NCBI GenBank assembly: GCA_910578115.1
Contig: CAJTPO010000016.1
Span: 33,828-97,827, forward strand
Reading direction: 5' to 3'
Length of the DNA: 64,000 bases
Source of the DNA: an uncultured Lachnospiraceae bacterium
GTDB lineage: Bacteria; Bacillota; Clostridia; Lachnospirales; Lachnospiraceae
Positions 8,295 through 17,860 of the stretch are shown here, one piece after another (position 1 is the stretch's first letter; every line of letters starts with the position of its first letter). Under the pieces are notes generated by a model that saw only the letters and a list, made by a program, of their open reading frames with translations, had not been told where the DNA came from and ran no database searches. The position numbers and the translations under genes are program-made.

Positions 8295-9830
8295 TCATGT
8301 GGGAGCTATGCGCTGCCCTTCACTCAGGAACTGTTCCTTCAGCTTCACCCTGTCGATCTTCCCGTTGGCATTGATGGGCATCGTGGAAAGCGCAACCACT
8401 TTGCCCGGCAGCATATACTCCGGCACCAGTCCGGAAATCCGTTCGTTAATATAAGCTTTATCCAGTTCCCCCTCAATAAAGAGTACAATCTTCTGCCGCT
8501 TCTCATCGTACAGACAGCAGCAGAGTGTGATCTCCTCCAGAGAGGAAACGGCAGTCTCAATCTCACCCAGCTCGATTCGATGACCCATATGCTTAATCTG
8601 GAAATCCTTGCGGGACAGGTAGATTATCTCTCCGTATTCGTTATACTTCACCAGATCACCGGTGCGGTATATGGTCTCCGGCACATACGGATTCAGGGGA
8701 TTTGGCACAAAGGCTTCCCGGGTTTTCTCAGGATTATTGTAATACCCCATGGAGAGAGACGTTCCTCTGACGCAGAGTTCTCCGATCTCATCCCCCGTAA
8801 CCGGCTCATCCTTGTCGTTCAGGACCAGTATGTCCGTATTCGCCATAGGTCTGCCAATCGGGAGCGGTTCATCATCCGCAAACTCACGGTCCACGATATA
8901 ATAAGTACAGGCATCTGTGATCTCGGTTGGCCCATACAGATTTGCATACAACACGTCCGGCAGGAACCTGCGCCATGTGTTAAGCTGTTTGTTGGGCATC
9001 ACCTCGCCGCAGAACAGTACGCGCTGCAGCGTCCCCGACAGATCCACATTCCGGAACGCTTTCAGCTTCGCCACCACGATCAGCGCCGAAGGCACCCAGA
9101 ATATGGTATTGATCTTCTTCTCCTGCAGATACTCCAGCAACGGTACAGGCTGCGCGAACAGATTCTTCGGAATAATATGGGTTGTGGCTCCGCTCTTTAC
9201 AGTACTGTAAATATCCAGAATGGAATTATCAAAGTAAAAAGGAGCCTGGTTGCCGAAGCTGTCCTCCTCGGTAATGGCAAAGGTTTCTGTCACCCAGTCA
9301 ATATAATCGATCACCGCCCGGTGGTTGATCGTCACCCCCTTGGGCACCCCTGTTGAACCGGAAGTGAACAGGACATACAGCAAATCTGTATCGATGCCCC
9401 GGCATCTTGCCGCCTCGACTCTCTCCTCGTCCACCGGCAGACAGGAAGCCTCCTCAAAAAGCAGATACTCCCCTTCGTAGGCATATTCCTTAAACACTTC
9501 GCAAAGCTTCGCAGTTGTAATAACCAGCGACGGCCGCAGCACTTCCAGAATCTTGTTGACACGGCTGGCCGGCATATCGATATCAATCGGGGAATAGAAA
9601 TTACAGCTGTATGCCGCCCCCATAAAAGATACCAGCACGTCAACCCCTTTCTCCAGATAGACGACCACCGGTTTCTTAAATAAGCCTTTCTCCAGGATCT
9701 GTGTGGCTAACGCCATGGCCTGTGTCTTAAGTTCGTGAAATGTAACCGCCTTTCTCTCATCTGCAAAAGCGATCTTATCCGGCAGCCTCTGCGCCGTCTG
9801 ATCTAACCAGTAGGTGACATTTGCTTTCAT
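8295..9830 (-). CDS. AMP-forming amino acid:carrier protein ligase (DltA-like)
   Basis: A 511-residue adenylating enzyme of the ANL superfamily. The P-loop-like motif LFTSGSTGVPKG is at about 154-165, the YGPTE motif and the TGD motif (YRTGDLV) follow, and the catalytic Lys of the carboxy domain is in NANGKIDRVKLKEQF near the end. Size and lack of fused domains match DltA, which activates D-alanine and loads it on DltC. I start at 9830, because GGAGG lies between the ATG at 9842 and this one. Its partners here are the carrier protein (6822), the MBOAT protein (5247) and the SGNH protein (9933). Which amino acid is loaded cannot be read by eye. Confidence 0.87.
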   Translation of the reverse strand: MKANVTYWLDQTAQRLPDKIAFADERKAVTFHELKTQAMALATQILEKGLFKKPVVVYLEKGVDVLVSFMGAAYSCNFYSPIDIDMPASRVNKILEVLRPSLVITTAKLCEVFKEYAYEGEYLLFEEASCLPVDEERVEAARCRGIDTDLLYVLFTSGSTGVPKGVTINHRAVIDYIDWVTETFAITEEDSFGNQAPFYFDNSILDIYSTVKSGATTHIIPKNLFAQPVPLLEYLQEKKINTIFWVPSALIVVAKLKAFRNVDLSGTLQRVLFCGEVMPNKQLNTWRRFLPDVLYANLYGPTEITDACTYYIVDREFADDEPLPIGRPMANTDILVLNDKDEPVTGDEIGELCVRGTSLSMGYYNNPEKTREAFVPNPLNPYVPETIYRTGDLVKYNEYGEIIYLSRKDFQIKHMGHRIELGEIETAVSSLEEITLCCCLYDEKRQKIVLFIEGELDKAYINERISGLVPEYMLPGKVVALSTMPINANGKIDRVKLKEQFLSEGQRIAPT

Positions 9831-9932
9831 GTTTCCCTCCATTCCGAATTTTGTTAACTTCTTTTTCTATATGCTCATGATTTTGCCGCTTTAAGAACTA
9901 TGCCGCCTGCTGCATGACGACATGAAGGATCA

Positions 9933-11048
9933 TTACCATGCTGCGTTCCCGGGCAGCAGCACAGGATAGAATGTATCCATCATCTTCTCCGTCTTTACGT
10001 GATAAATATCGTATAAATCCGTCATTTCCAGGCTGCAGCCTGCCGGGTCATACGAGCCGTACAACGCTGCCTGCTTCTCGGATGCGATCTGCCTGATCCT
10101 CTCCTCCACCTGAAAGACGATCTGATACTGTGCAGCAGACTGCATATAATCGTACAGCATGGGAGAATAAGGCGGCAGGTACAATATTACCTCCACACCC
10201 CGTCCCTGCAGATACGCTGTAAGCTCCGCAAACAATTCCATACTCCGTTCATCGATTTCGTGGTAATCCGTCATCCGGTAGACCACCTGCTCTTCCATGG
10301 ACTGCCGCGTAAGCTCCTCCACATCCTTTACAGCAACTTCCCGCAGACTCCTCTGGTAAGCAATGCTGCCGTCATAATGTTTCAGATACTGTTCTGTTTC
10401 CCAATCCTGCGTATATGCCACCGCAAAGCGTTTATGCTCCGGCAGCAGTGTCACATTATAGCGAAAATAATCCAGCGACAACAATTTGCCGTAATCCCGT
10501 CCCGTATTGATCTGTGTGCCGAAACCTGCCGCAGGGCCGGCATCGGTCCGTTCCGTGCGGGCAGTATTATCCAACTGTTTTTCCATGTAATCGGCATACT
10601 GTTCCAGCTCCATCCACCGGTCATTGTTATGGCTTGTGTTAAACAGAAAGGCATCTACTCCTATGACCATCTTCTCCGGCAGCAGTCCGTTCCGCTCCAG
10701 GATTCCCACCACCGCCAGCAGATCTTTAAACGTGGACTCGGACAAACCCGTGTTGTAAAAGGAGTCTGTGCCAAACATCGTATGGTCAAAGTTCATCACA
10801 CGGCTGGAGCCTGCAACGATCACTTCCTTCGGTTCTTTCTGCTGTTTCAAGCAGGCCAGCAGCAGATTCCTGTCATTGAAACCCGACTCCTCCAAACCTG
10901 CCACATTCATGGAATTTACCGCCATCTGCTCACCGATCTGGTCATAAGTGACCCGCAGGCAGGCATAGGAATCCACATACCAGTTAACTGCCGCTACCAT
11001 ACACAGCAGCGGAACGATAAAGATAAGCGCCTTACACCATTTTCTCAT
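9933..11048 (-). CDS. Membrane-anchored SGNH-like protein (DltD/AlgJ-like)
   Basis: A 371-residue protein with an amino-terminal membrane anchor (residues 7-24) and an outside domain. The nucleophile region VIVAGSSRVMNF (77-88) and a late DIYH (a DxxH motif near 352-355) fit an SGNH hydrolase or acyltransferase fold such as DltD or the alginate O-acetylation proteins. In such systems the protein works with the MBOAT partner outside the membrane to place the acyl group on the glycan. It lies between the LTA-synthase-like gene and the ligase gene, supporting a Dlt-like unit. The family assignment rests on these motifs and context. Confidence 0.7.
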   Translation of the reverse strand: MRKWCKALIFIVPLLCMVAAVNWYVDSYACLRVTYDQIGEQMAVNSMNVAGLEESGFNDRNLLLACLKQQKEPKEVIVAGSSRVMNFDHTMFGTDSFYNTGLSESTFKDLLAVVGILERNGLLPEKMVIGVDAFLFNTSHNNDRWMELEQYADYMEKQLDNTARTERTDAGPAAGFGTQINTGRDYGKLLSLDYFRYNVTLLPEHKRFAVAYTQDWETEQYLKHYDGSIAYQRSLREVAVKDVEELTRQSMEEQVVYRMTDYHEIDERSMELFAELTAYLQGRGVEVILYLPPYSPMLYDYMQSAAQYQIVFQVEERIRQIASEKQAALYGSYDPAGCSLEMTDLYDIYHVKTEKMMDTFYPVLLPGNAAW

Positions 11049-11066
11049 TGGAATACCTCATAGCTT

Positions 11067-12866
11067 TTACTTTTCAAGATGAAACCATCCTCCGACACTC
11101 TCCTCCTGCAGATTATTATAGGAAAGATACAAATACTTCCAAATCATGTCAGCATACTCCGTATCATCATAATAAGATGATATATTTCCCGCTGCATCCA
11201 TTACCATCCCAAAGCTTCCTGTCACAGGTACTTTCTCTCTCATCTGATTGATATAATGATAATACGGCAGCATATCCACTCCTGCTTTCTCTAACAGAAG
11301 CGGGACTAATCCATTTATACTGATCACACCCATATCTTCCTTTTCGATATCGTAGTTCGCCCAGATGATAAACGGTGTCGCACGCGCCAGGATTTCCTTT
11401 TCCGGAGAATCGATTTCCGCAATCTCTCTTACAAAATTTGGTGCATGATCTCCTACCATACATAGAATAACCGGATGTTCCTGCCGGGCATAATATTCTG
11501 TAAGTTCCTTAAAAGCAATATCACTGAGATGAATGCAGGAAAGATATTCATTCAATTCCCTCTCGATATCACCATCGTACCCCGAAACATGGATCAGCGC
11601 CTCTTCTTCATCGTTTCTCATATAATCACCATGATTCTGCATTGTCAGCAAATATGTAAAAATTTTATCATGGTCGGCTTTCCGACTTTCATACCATGCA
11701 GTCAGATTGTGATAAGCTCCTTCATCCGTCATCCATTCACGACTTCCATAGTGCGCATAATCTTCAAAATCCTCTAAAAAAAGTCTTTCATCAAACCCCA
11801 TTCTCGAATAGCTTTCAATTCTATTGTAATTCCCTCCGTCCGCCGGATGACCGGCCATCGTGTAATATCCACATTCTTTCAAATTGGTTACGATGCTGCT
11901 CGTACACGACATATCCAGGGCATTAAAGGGAGTAAGCTCACCCAGCAGATAGTTCGTATTACTCGTCAGCAGCTCGAATTCCGAACGATTTGTTGCACCT
12001 CCTACAACGGATGTTGTCGCGTATCCTCTAACTGCATTATCCAGATTATAATAATTTTCCAAATAAGGCAGATCTGTCTGTAGTTCACTCAATACCGACA
12101 GGTCATAAAATGATTCATTCAGGATCAATATAATATCCGGCGTCTCCTGTCTGTGTACAGCATTTTTATTCTCAACCTGATAATCACAATAGTCCTCCAA
12201 TAGTTCCACATTGTATCCGTCAGGCTGTGTCACCTTGATTTCATTTAAGAAAACATTTGCATATACATACATCGGATATCCTTCCTCGATGCAGGTGTTT
12301 CTGGATGTCCAGTCTCGCAGTATCACATCCTGCAGGTTCTTTGCCGGAAATGACATTCCCCACAACAAACATACACCCGCGATCAAAAAGAATATTCTAT
12401 AAACAAACGTTTTTTTGTTTAATGCTTTCGTTTCAGTCGCCGCAGTTTTTTTCTGCAAATAACACAAAATAATATTAAAAGCGTACAGCACCAATATAAC
12501 CGCGCCAAAGATCAAAGGTATTTTCTTTCCAAACAACGATGTATCAAATACATGCAATGCTGTCTTTGCATTGGAAATTTCGGCCAGAGTAAATACCTGA
12601 CCGTGCAGGGCATACACATAATCGTTAACCACAGCCACTACCATGCAAATCGTACTGAATATAATACCGGCCACCCACGATGAGGGCGAAAACGAAACCA
12701 TTACCAGATAGAATGCCGATAATAATAACAGATTGCACACTACGTACCAGGGCCTGGTATACAATAATCTTCTGGCCACATGACAACTCGCCTGAAACAT
12801 AATAAAATTTGTATACAGCATCAAAATAACCATGCCATATAATGCCGCCTTCTTTTTCATTGCCAA
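11067..12866 (-). CDS. LTA synthase-like phosphoglycerol transferase
   Basis: A 599-residue protein with about five amino-terminal membrane helices (to residue about 185) and a large external alkaline-phosphatase-type domain. Metal and active-site motifs of the LTA synthase/OPG family are seen: ILILNESFYDL (Glu, about 250-260), the Thr region GGATNRSEFELLT (about 290-302), and CMVGDHAPNF (Asp-His, about 468-477). Such enzymes take phosphoglycerol from phosphatidylglycerol and add it to lipoteichoic acid or periplasmic glycans. Inside this cluster the likely acceptor is the surface polysaccharide. The next gene downstream is the SGNH protein. Confidence 0.85.
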   Translation of the reverse strand: MAMKKKAALYGMVILMLYTNFIMFQASCHVARRLLYTRPWYVVCNLLLLSAFYLVMVSFSPSSWVAGIIFSTICMVVAVVNDYVYALHGQVFTLAEISNAKTALHVFDTSLFGKKIPLIFGAVILVLYAFNIILCYLQKKTAATETKALNKKTFVYRIFFLIAGVCLLWGMSFPAKNLQDVILRDWTSRNTCIEEGYPMYVYANVFLNEIKVTQPDGYNVELLEDYCDYQVENKNAVHRQETPDIILILNESFYDLSVLSELQTDLPYLENYYNLDNAVRGYATTSVVGGATNRSEFELLTSNTNYLLGELTPFNALDMSCTSSIVTNLKECGYYTMAGHPADGGNYNRIESYSRMGFDERLFLEDFEDYAHYGSREWMTDEGAYHNLTAWYESRKADHDKIFTYLLTMQNHGDYMRNDEEEALIHVSGYDGDIERELNEYLSCIHLSDIAFKELTEYYARQEHPVILCMVGDHAPNFVREIAEIDSPEKEILARATPFIIWANYDIEKEDMGVISINGLVPLLLEKAGVDMLPYYHYINQMREKVPVTGSFGMVMDAAGNISSYYDDTEYADMIWKYLYLSYNNLQEESVGGWFHLEK

Positions 12867-12921
12867 TGTCTGCTCCTTTCACCCCGCCGGCTGCAGAATT
12901 TATGAAAATAACTGCCCGCTT

Positions 12922-14559
12922 TTATGTCCTGCTCCCAAAACTACAGGCAAACAGGATCGGAAAAGCCGCAAACAGTCCGTACGCATAACGGAACTCATTG
13001 TATACCGGTGCGGCCAGAAGCAGGGTCGTCAGAAGCATCAGAAAAGGCACATAGATTATCGCGCTTCTTCTGCAGTAGGCCAGGTAAGCGATCCCGAACA
13101 CCATAAGCCACGTATTCAGTCCCAGACTCCAGACTTTATTGTACAGATCCTGAAATCCCATCAGAAAATCATGCATTGCCAGCTCATTATCATAGGTAAA
13201 AAGTTTCCTGTCCGCCGTTATTCCGAAGGGATTGTCCACCATGTAATACTCGCCGTACACATATTCATAATCCTTGACATCCATAGCCCAGTATCCGGTC
13301 GTCTGTCTTACCTCAGCCACCAGATATTGAAACGGATTGCGTAATCCGACTCTAAGCCACAGTTTGAAATAGTCCCCCATATGATCGGCGATCACCTGCT
13401 GGTTTCCCTGTTCCCTGATAAAGTTCTTGACGATATCAAACAGCCATGGATTATAGTACTCTCCGATCTGGTCTGCCGGCGCTACCCGGTCGATCATCTC
13501 GATCTCCTCTTCCGTGAGATGTCCTCCCTTCAGATATGCGCACAGAATATGCTGTACAGGCATAGTGAGACTTTCGATGGTGTCCGGCGGCTCCACATCC
13601 AGTGCGCGCAGAACAGGACCCTGCCAGATCATATAACAAAGCAGCACGGCAGCCGCACAGACGGCCGTCCTGACAGGAAATTTTTTCCTCACCAGCAGGA
13701 GCGCCAACACGGTTCCCAGAAAAATAAAAATACCATTACTGCGCAGTAGACAAACCAGAAGCCCTGTAACAAAATAAGCGGCCCACTGCAGCCGGCGTTT
13801 TCTCTTCCCGCGGTCTGCTGCATGCGGCTCTCCTGTCCGTTCCTTCTGCACACAGTCCCCGGCATCCAAATCAAATTCCGCTGTCATCCATGCGAAGAAC
13901 AACAGCGCCGCCGTAAAAAATTCGTCCTTTCCCATGCAGATTGTCAGTATACCGTTGATTGGCAGTGCCGCATAGAAAAGAAAAGCCGCCGTCAGCCACA
14001 GCCAGTGCGTGCCTCTCCGGTACAGCCAATACAGGAAAAAGGCAAACACCATCGCCATGATCAGCACCTGGCAGAATGTATAAAATGCCGCTCCTGCCAT
14101 GTAACTGCCAAATAACCGATACCCTGTCATAAAAAAGCATTTCATAATCAGTGTATGAAAATACGGATGATGGTTCGAAGCCGGCGCCCACCCTAAAATC
14201 TGCTCAATCTGCCATACCGCATCGTTGTTCAGCCATCCGGGATAATACATCAGATAATAAGGCATATAACAGAGCAGACAGAGCAGTGCAAAGAGAACAT
14301 AGAGATACCATTTCCCCCTCCTGCGTCTTTGTACTTTCTCTTTTCTGCCGGATATTACCACACACAGCAGCAGCAGTACCGCATAGCTGCCGCAAAACCA
14401 CGCAATAATCCTGCCAAGATTCTGCAAAGCCCCCAGAGTCCTTGCCTTCTCCAATTGTCCCAGAATTGCCGCCGCACAGTAAAACAGGGCAAACGGAATC
14501 AGGACAAGCATCTGCCGCTTCTGTGGTTTATACAGTTTACTTTGTATATGTATCGCCAT
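12922..14559 (-). CDS. Large polytopic membrane protein (DUF6020-like, possible GT-C enzyme)
   Basis: A 545-residue protein with about twelve hydrophobic segments. The loop YYPGWLNNDAVWQIEQ followed by NHHPYFHT resembles that of Lachnospiraceae membrane proteins grouped as DUF6020; acidic and His residues in an early outside loop are also typical of lipid-linked-sugar transferases of the GT-C type. A related protein is encoded at 32426-34300. I use the ATG at 14559 (with an upstream GGAG) instead of an upstream start that would overlap the neighbouring glycosyltransferase by over 70 bases. The exact function is unknown; a role in glycan transfer or polymerisation is inferred from context. Confidence 0.75.
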   Translation of the reverse strand: MAIHIQSKLYKPQKRQMLVLIPFALFYCAAAILGQLEKARTLGALQNLGRIIAWFCGSYAVLLLLCVVISGRKEKVQRRRRGKWYLYVLFALLCLLCYMPYYLMYYPGWLNNDAVWQIEQILGWAPASNHHPYFHTLIMKCFFMTGYRLFGSYMAGAAFYTFCQVLIMAMVFAFFLYWLYRRGTHWLWLTAAFLFYAALPINGILTICMGKDEFFTAALLFFAWMTAEFDLDAGDCVQKERTGEPHAADRGKRKRRLQWAAYFVTGLLVCLLRSNGIFIFLGTVLALLLVRKKFPVRTAVCAAAVLLCYMIWQGPVLRALDVEPPDTIESLTMPVQHILCAYLKGGHLTEEEIEMIDRVAPADQIGEYYNPWLFDIVKNFIREQGNQQVIADHMGDYFKLWLRVGLRNPFQYLVAEVRQTTGYWAMDVKDYEYVYGEYYMVDNPFGITADRKLFTYDNELAMHDFLMGFQDLYNKVWSLGLNTWLMVFGIAYLAYCRRSAIIYVPFLMLLTTLLLAAPVYNEFRYAYGLFAAFPILFACSFGSRT

Positions 14560-14623
14560 CTGCAACGTTTTCTCCAATAATATATCTAATATATCTGCTG
14601 CCGTAAATCGTTTCCATTTCAGA

Positions 14624-15742
14624 TCAAAGCCGGTCTCTGACCCCGGCCCAGTCACGAATTCTCTCAATATAAGTTTCCGTCGTGTAATCCCCTGCACGCT
14701 TCAGCGCCATCTTACGGTAATGCTCCATCCTGTCCTGATCTTCCAAAAGCTGTCTGATCCGGTCGGCCAGATTCTCTTCTTCCGCCGTGATATGCTGCGG
14801 ATTGAAGTCTTCCGCCTGGCTCATATTGGGGATCAGAATCCCATACTGATCCTCCAGAATTTCCCGCGGACCTGTCATACAATCAGTCGCGATCACCGGC
14901 ATTCCCATGGACATCGCCTCCACCATGGCATTGGGAAATCCCTCATAGTAAGAAGTCAGCACATACAGGCTGCCCCTTTTCAGATAGGGATAGGGATTCT
15001 TCTTCAGGCCCGTAAAGTAAACGGCTTCCTCGATTCCCAGCTCCTTTGCCAGCTGTCTGTAAGACGTAAATTCACCCTTGCCGATGATCATAAGCTTCGT
15101 ATCCGGCAGCTTCTCATGCACCAGCGCAAAGCTCTTGAGCAGATGCCAGAAGCCCTTGACCACGTCTTCCCTGCCCATGGAGATCAGGATCCTTCCCTCC
15201 TCCCATGGCAGCTGCGCCTCTTCCTGCCCGGACAGCCTTTTCACTTCCTTTATGTCAAAAGGATTCTGCAGCGTTACCGCCTTTTGGCACCGGTATTTGT
15301 CCTGCACTTCACGGCATATTGTTTCGGAACAGCAGATCACCCGGTCCGCGCATTTACAGAATAAGCGTATCTGTCTCGGATTGCCCATATCCATATAGCT
15401 TCTGAGCCCCAGCCATCGCTCACTCTTCCCACCGGATGCGATGTTGGCCAGATTGGCTGTCGGCCCGAAACTGTAGGCAATATCGATCTGCCCTTCTTTC
15501 TTTATTCTGCGCAGTTTTCTTCCCCGCCTGAACACATTGATAATTTTCCCCAGTCTGCCCGGAACGCTGGGCAGCCGCAGATCGGATACCGGGATCCCTT
15601 TAACGTCATAGGCCACATTCCGGGAATCGAAAATGGCGATCTGCACATCAAAATAAGGCTGCAGCAGCCGTGCCGTGGCCGCACATACTTTTTCCAATCC
15701 GCCCTGATGCAGGGAAGGTACAATCAACAGCAATTTCTTCAT
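14624..15742 (-). CDS. Glycosyltransferase family 4
   Basis: A 372-residue GT-B enzyme. The acceptor loop LHQGGLEKVCAATA (12-25) and the donor motif LTSYYEGFPNAMVEAMSMG (about 261-279) are clear. It should act on the cytoplasmic side in assembly of the repeating unit. Its start codon overlaps the end of the next family-4 enzyme (15739) by four bases, so the two are translationally coupled and probably add consecutive sugars. Donor is unknown. Confidence 0.9.
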   Translation of the reverse strand: MKKLLLIVPSLHQGGLEKVCAATARLLQPYFDVQIAIFDSRNVAYDVKGIPVSDLRLPSVPGRLGKIINVFRRGRKLRRIKKEGQIDIAYSFGPTANLANIASGGKSERWLGLRSYMDMGNPRQIRLFCKCADRVICCSETICREVQDKYRCQKAVTLQNPFDIKEVKRLSGQEEAQLPWEEGRILISMGREDVVKGFWHLLKSFALVHEKLPDTKLMIIGKGEFTSYRQLAKELGIEEAVYFTGLKKNPYPYLKRGSLYVLTSYYEGFPNAMVEAMSMGMPVIATDCMTGPREILEDQYGILIPNMSQAEDFNPQHITAEEENLADRIRQLLEDQDRMEHYRKMALKRAGDYTTETYIERIRDWAGVRDRL

Positions 15743-16866
15743 AGTCTGGAGCTGTCTCCTTTCTGGTAAAACAATCGATATCCGGCGGCCTGTGTCTTCA
15801 CGTCAAATCCAGCATCCTTCATCGTTTGGTAAGTATCCTGCCGCTCATAACCGGCTGCTGCCACGATACGCTCCGCCCACACTTTTGCCGGCTGCTCAAT
15901 ACTCAAATAAGTAACCAGATCTGTGGCCTTTGCCTCTCTCGTAACCGTATCCGACACAAAACATTTCAGACCTGCTGCCTGGGCTTCCACCAGTACCCCC
16001 GGCAGCCCCTCGAAGAAGGAAGGCAGCACGAAAATATCCATAGCCTGATAATAGTCCTCCGGCCTCTTCTGATTTCCAAGAAATCTGACCCGTTCTTCTA
16101 TCTCCAGCTCCCGGCACTTTTCCCTGATCCTGTCCTGGTCAGCTCCTTCTCCCAAAAGAAGCAGCACCGCATCTTCCCTGATCCTGCACAGCTGCGCAAA
16201 AATATCGATCAGATACGGATGGTTCTTCTGATAGTCGAACCGCCCCACATGCCCCAGCACCAGCTGTTCTCCCAGACCAAGCCTCTCTCTTGTTTCCGCG
16301 CGCTTCTGCGCGTTATAAGTGAATCTGCCCGCATCGATCGCATTGTGGATGATCTTCACCCGGCCTGCCTCCACGGCCGCTTTGCCGAAAACATCCTCCC
16401 CGGCAAGCACAGAACAGGCAAAACAATGATCCGCCTTCTCTGCCAGCTTCCGCCTGAAAAATTTCGTTGCAATCCCTTTGGGTCCCTTCACCACGCCGGC
16501 ATTCCTGGAATGCGCCACCGTAACAGGCACGCCGCTCTTCCTGGCGACAGGCAGATAAATACCCGCGGTGCTCGTCATATGGCCCTGCACCACCCGGAAT
16601 TCATGATGCTGCCTGAAAAAGTCCCGCACCGCCCTCCTGTAGGCCAGATAATTATAGACCCGAAATCTGGGCAGCACATAGATATGTCCCCCCAGCTTCC
16701 TGATCTCTTCCTCATAAAACTCAGTCTTTTTGGAGTTCCTGTGTACCAGAAAATCAAACTGTATCTCGCTGCGGTCCATCTGTCTGTACAGATCCATTAT
16801 ACGGCTCTCCGCACCGCCAAGGCCAACCCCGCCCAGCACATGGAGCACACGAATCGTCTCCGCCAT
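15739..16866 (-). CDS. Glycosyltransferase family 4
   Basis: A 375-residue GT-B enzyme with the early loop LGGVGLGGAESRIMDLYRQM and the donor motif LPSFFEGLPGVLVEAQAAG in the carboxy half. The segment YFRRKLAEKADHCFACS-like region and GHVGRFDYQKNH fit the capsular polysaccharide branch of family 4 (EpsF-like). I start it at 16866, because GGAGG lies between an earlier in-frame ATG (16878) and this one. Four-base overlap with the following glycosyltransferase shows coupling. Linkage and donor cannot be given. Confidence 0.88.
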   Translation of the reverse strand: MAETIRVLHVLGGVGLGGAESRIMDLYRQMDRSEIQFDFLVHRNSKKTEFYEEEIRKLGGHIYVLPRFRVYNYLAYRRAVRDFFRQHHEFRVVQGHMTSTAGIYLPVARKSGVPVTVAHSRNAGVVKGPKGIATKFFRRKLAEKADHCFACSVLAGEDVFGKAAVEAGRVKIIHNAIDAGRFTYNAQKRAETRERLGLGEQLVLGHVGRFDYQKNHPYLIDIFAQLCRIREDAVLLLLGEGADQDRIREKCRELEIEERVRFLGNQKRPEDYYQAMDIFVLPSFFEGLPGVLVEAQAAGLKCFVSDTVTREAKATDLVTYLSIEQPAKVWAERIVAAAGYERQDTYQTMKDAGFDVKTQAAGYRLFYQKGDSSRL

Positions 16867-16914
16867 GACTTCCTCCATTTGTTATGTCGTTTACTATATG
16901 TCATTTACGCTGAC

Positions 16915-17835
16915 TCACTCAAGCACATCTCCTGCCACGATCTTCCTGCTGCTCTCATACCGGTCGATGAGCAGGGAACCGTCCACCGTACGCACCACCG
17001 GCTTCCCGTCGAAGCTGTCGATCACTTCTCCCGGTGCATACGCCGAAAAGTCAATCATCTCGTCAAAAGGGTGGGCCTCCCACACCGTCACCTTTTCCTC
17101 CCCGATCATGGCATATGCTCCCGGAAAAGGAGCCGCCACACCGCGGATCAGATTATAGATCTCTCTGGTTCTGGCATGGAAATCAATCTTACCGTCTGCC
17201 GCCGTACGTTTAGAATACCAGGAATCAAAGTCCTTTGACTCTTTACGAATTACGATGTTATCTTCCTCATAGGCCTTCAACAGTTTTCTGATCAGATTTT
17301 TAGAACAGATCATGTTCTTATACTGCGCTGTCCGAATATCATCATGAGGCGTAATGGAAAACATCTCCGTAGCAAAGATATTGGGACTGTCCGCCTTCTC
17401 ATCATAGCGGAACATATTCAGGTTAAATCTGGTATCCCCCAGAATGATGGACCAGTTAAGCGGTGAGCGCCCTCTGCCAAACGGCAGATAGCCGCAGTTC
17501 CCATGAAATCCATAGATCCCGTACCGAAAGGCATCCAGCACGGAAGGCGGTATCAGTCTCTGCCACCCCATGGAGATACCGATATCAAATTCATTCTCCC
17601 GGATAAGCTGCTGCGTCTTCTCATCCGTCAGGAAATAACTGTCCGCCTCATGCACCGGGATACCGTACTTCTCCGTCAATACCGACAGCCCCTTATACCC
17701 TGAAACCTGATTCTTCTTCGTCACCTCCGGGCTGATCGTGATCACCAGATCCACCGGACAGATCTGTCCCTGAATAAAATCCACAATATTCTCCGAAGTA
17801 TCCTTCACCCCGAACACTACAACTCTGTATTTCAT
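16915..17835 (-). CDS. Formyltransferase-family protein, glycan cluster type
   Basis: A 306-residue protein of the formyltransferase fold. The binding region reads YGFHGNCGYLPFGRGRSP (about 122-139), with the active His kept, and the later DSPNIFA keeps the Asp. The usual Asn two residues before the His is Gly here, as I recall for a branch found in surface-sugar clusters. The carboxy part holds a second small domain. It should use 10-formyl-THF to formylate an amino sugar, for instance the 4-amino sugar from the PglF/PglE-like pair. It is the second formyltransferase in this operon, which suggests two different acceptors. Confidence 0.75.
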   Translation of the reverse strand: MKYRVVVFGVKDTSENIVDFIQGQICPVDLVITISPEVTKKNQVSGYKGLSVLTEKYGIPVHEADSYFLTDEKTQQLIRENEFDIGISMGWQRLIPPSVLDAFRYGIYGFHGNCGYLPFGRGRSPLNWSIILGDTRFNLNMFRYDEKADSPNIFATEMFSITPHDDIRTAQYKNMICSKNLIRKLLKAYEEDNIVIRKESKDFDSWYSKRTAADGKIDFHARTREIYNLIRGVAAPFPGAYAMIGEEKVTVWEAHPFDEMIDFSAYAPGEVIDSFDGKPVVRTVDGSLLIDRYESSRKIVAGDVLE

Positions 17836-17860
17836 AATTTACTCCATTTCTGCTCTGTAT

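Noticed and set aside
8295..9830. Adenylating ligase as part of a nonribosomal peptide synthetase
   Set aside because: There is no condensation or fused carrier domain, and neighbours are MBOAT, carrier and SGNH proteins, which fits a Dlt-like set.
15826..17238. Long rightward frame of 470 codons opposite two glycan genes
   Set aside because: It spans the gap between two genuine opposite-strand genes and shows no protein-like pattern.
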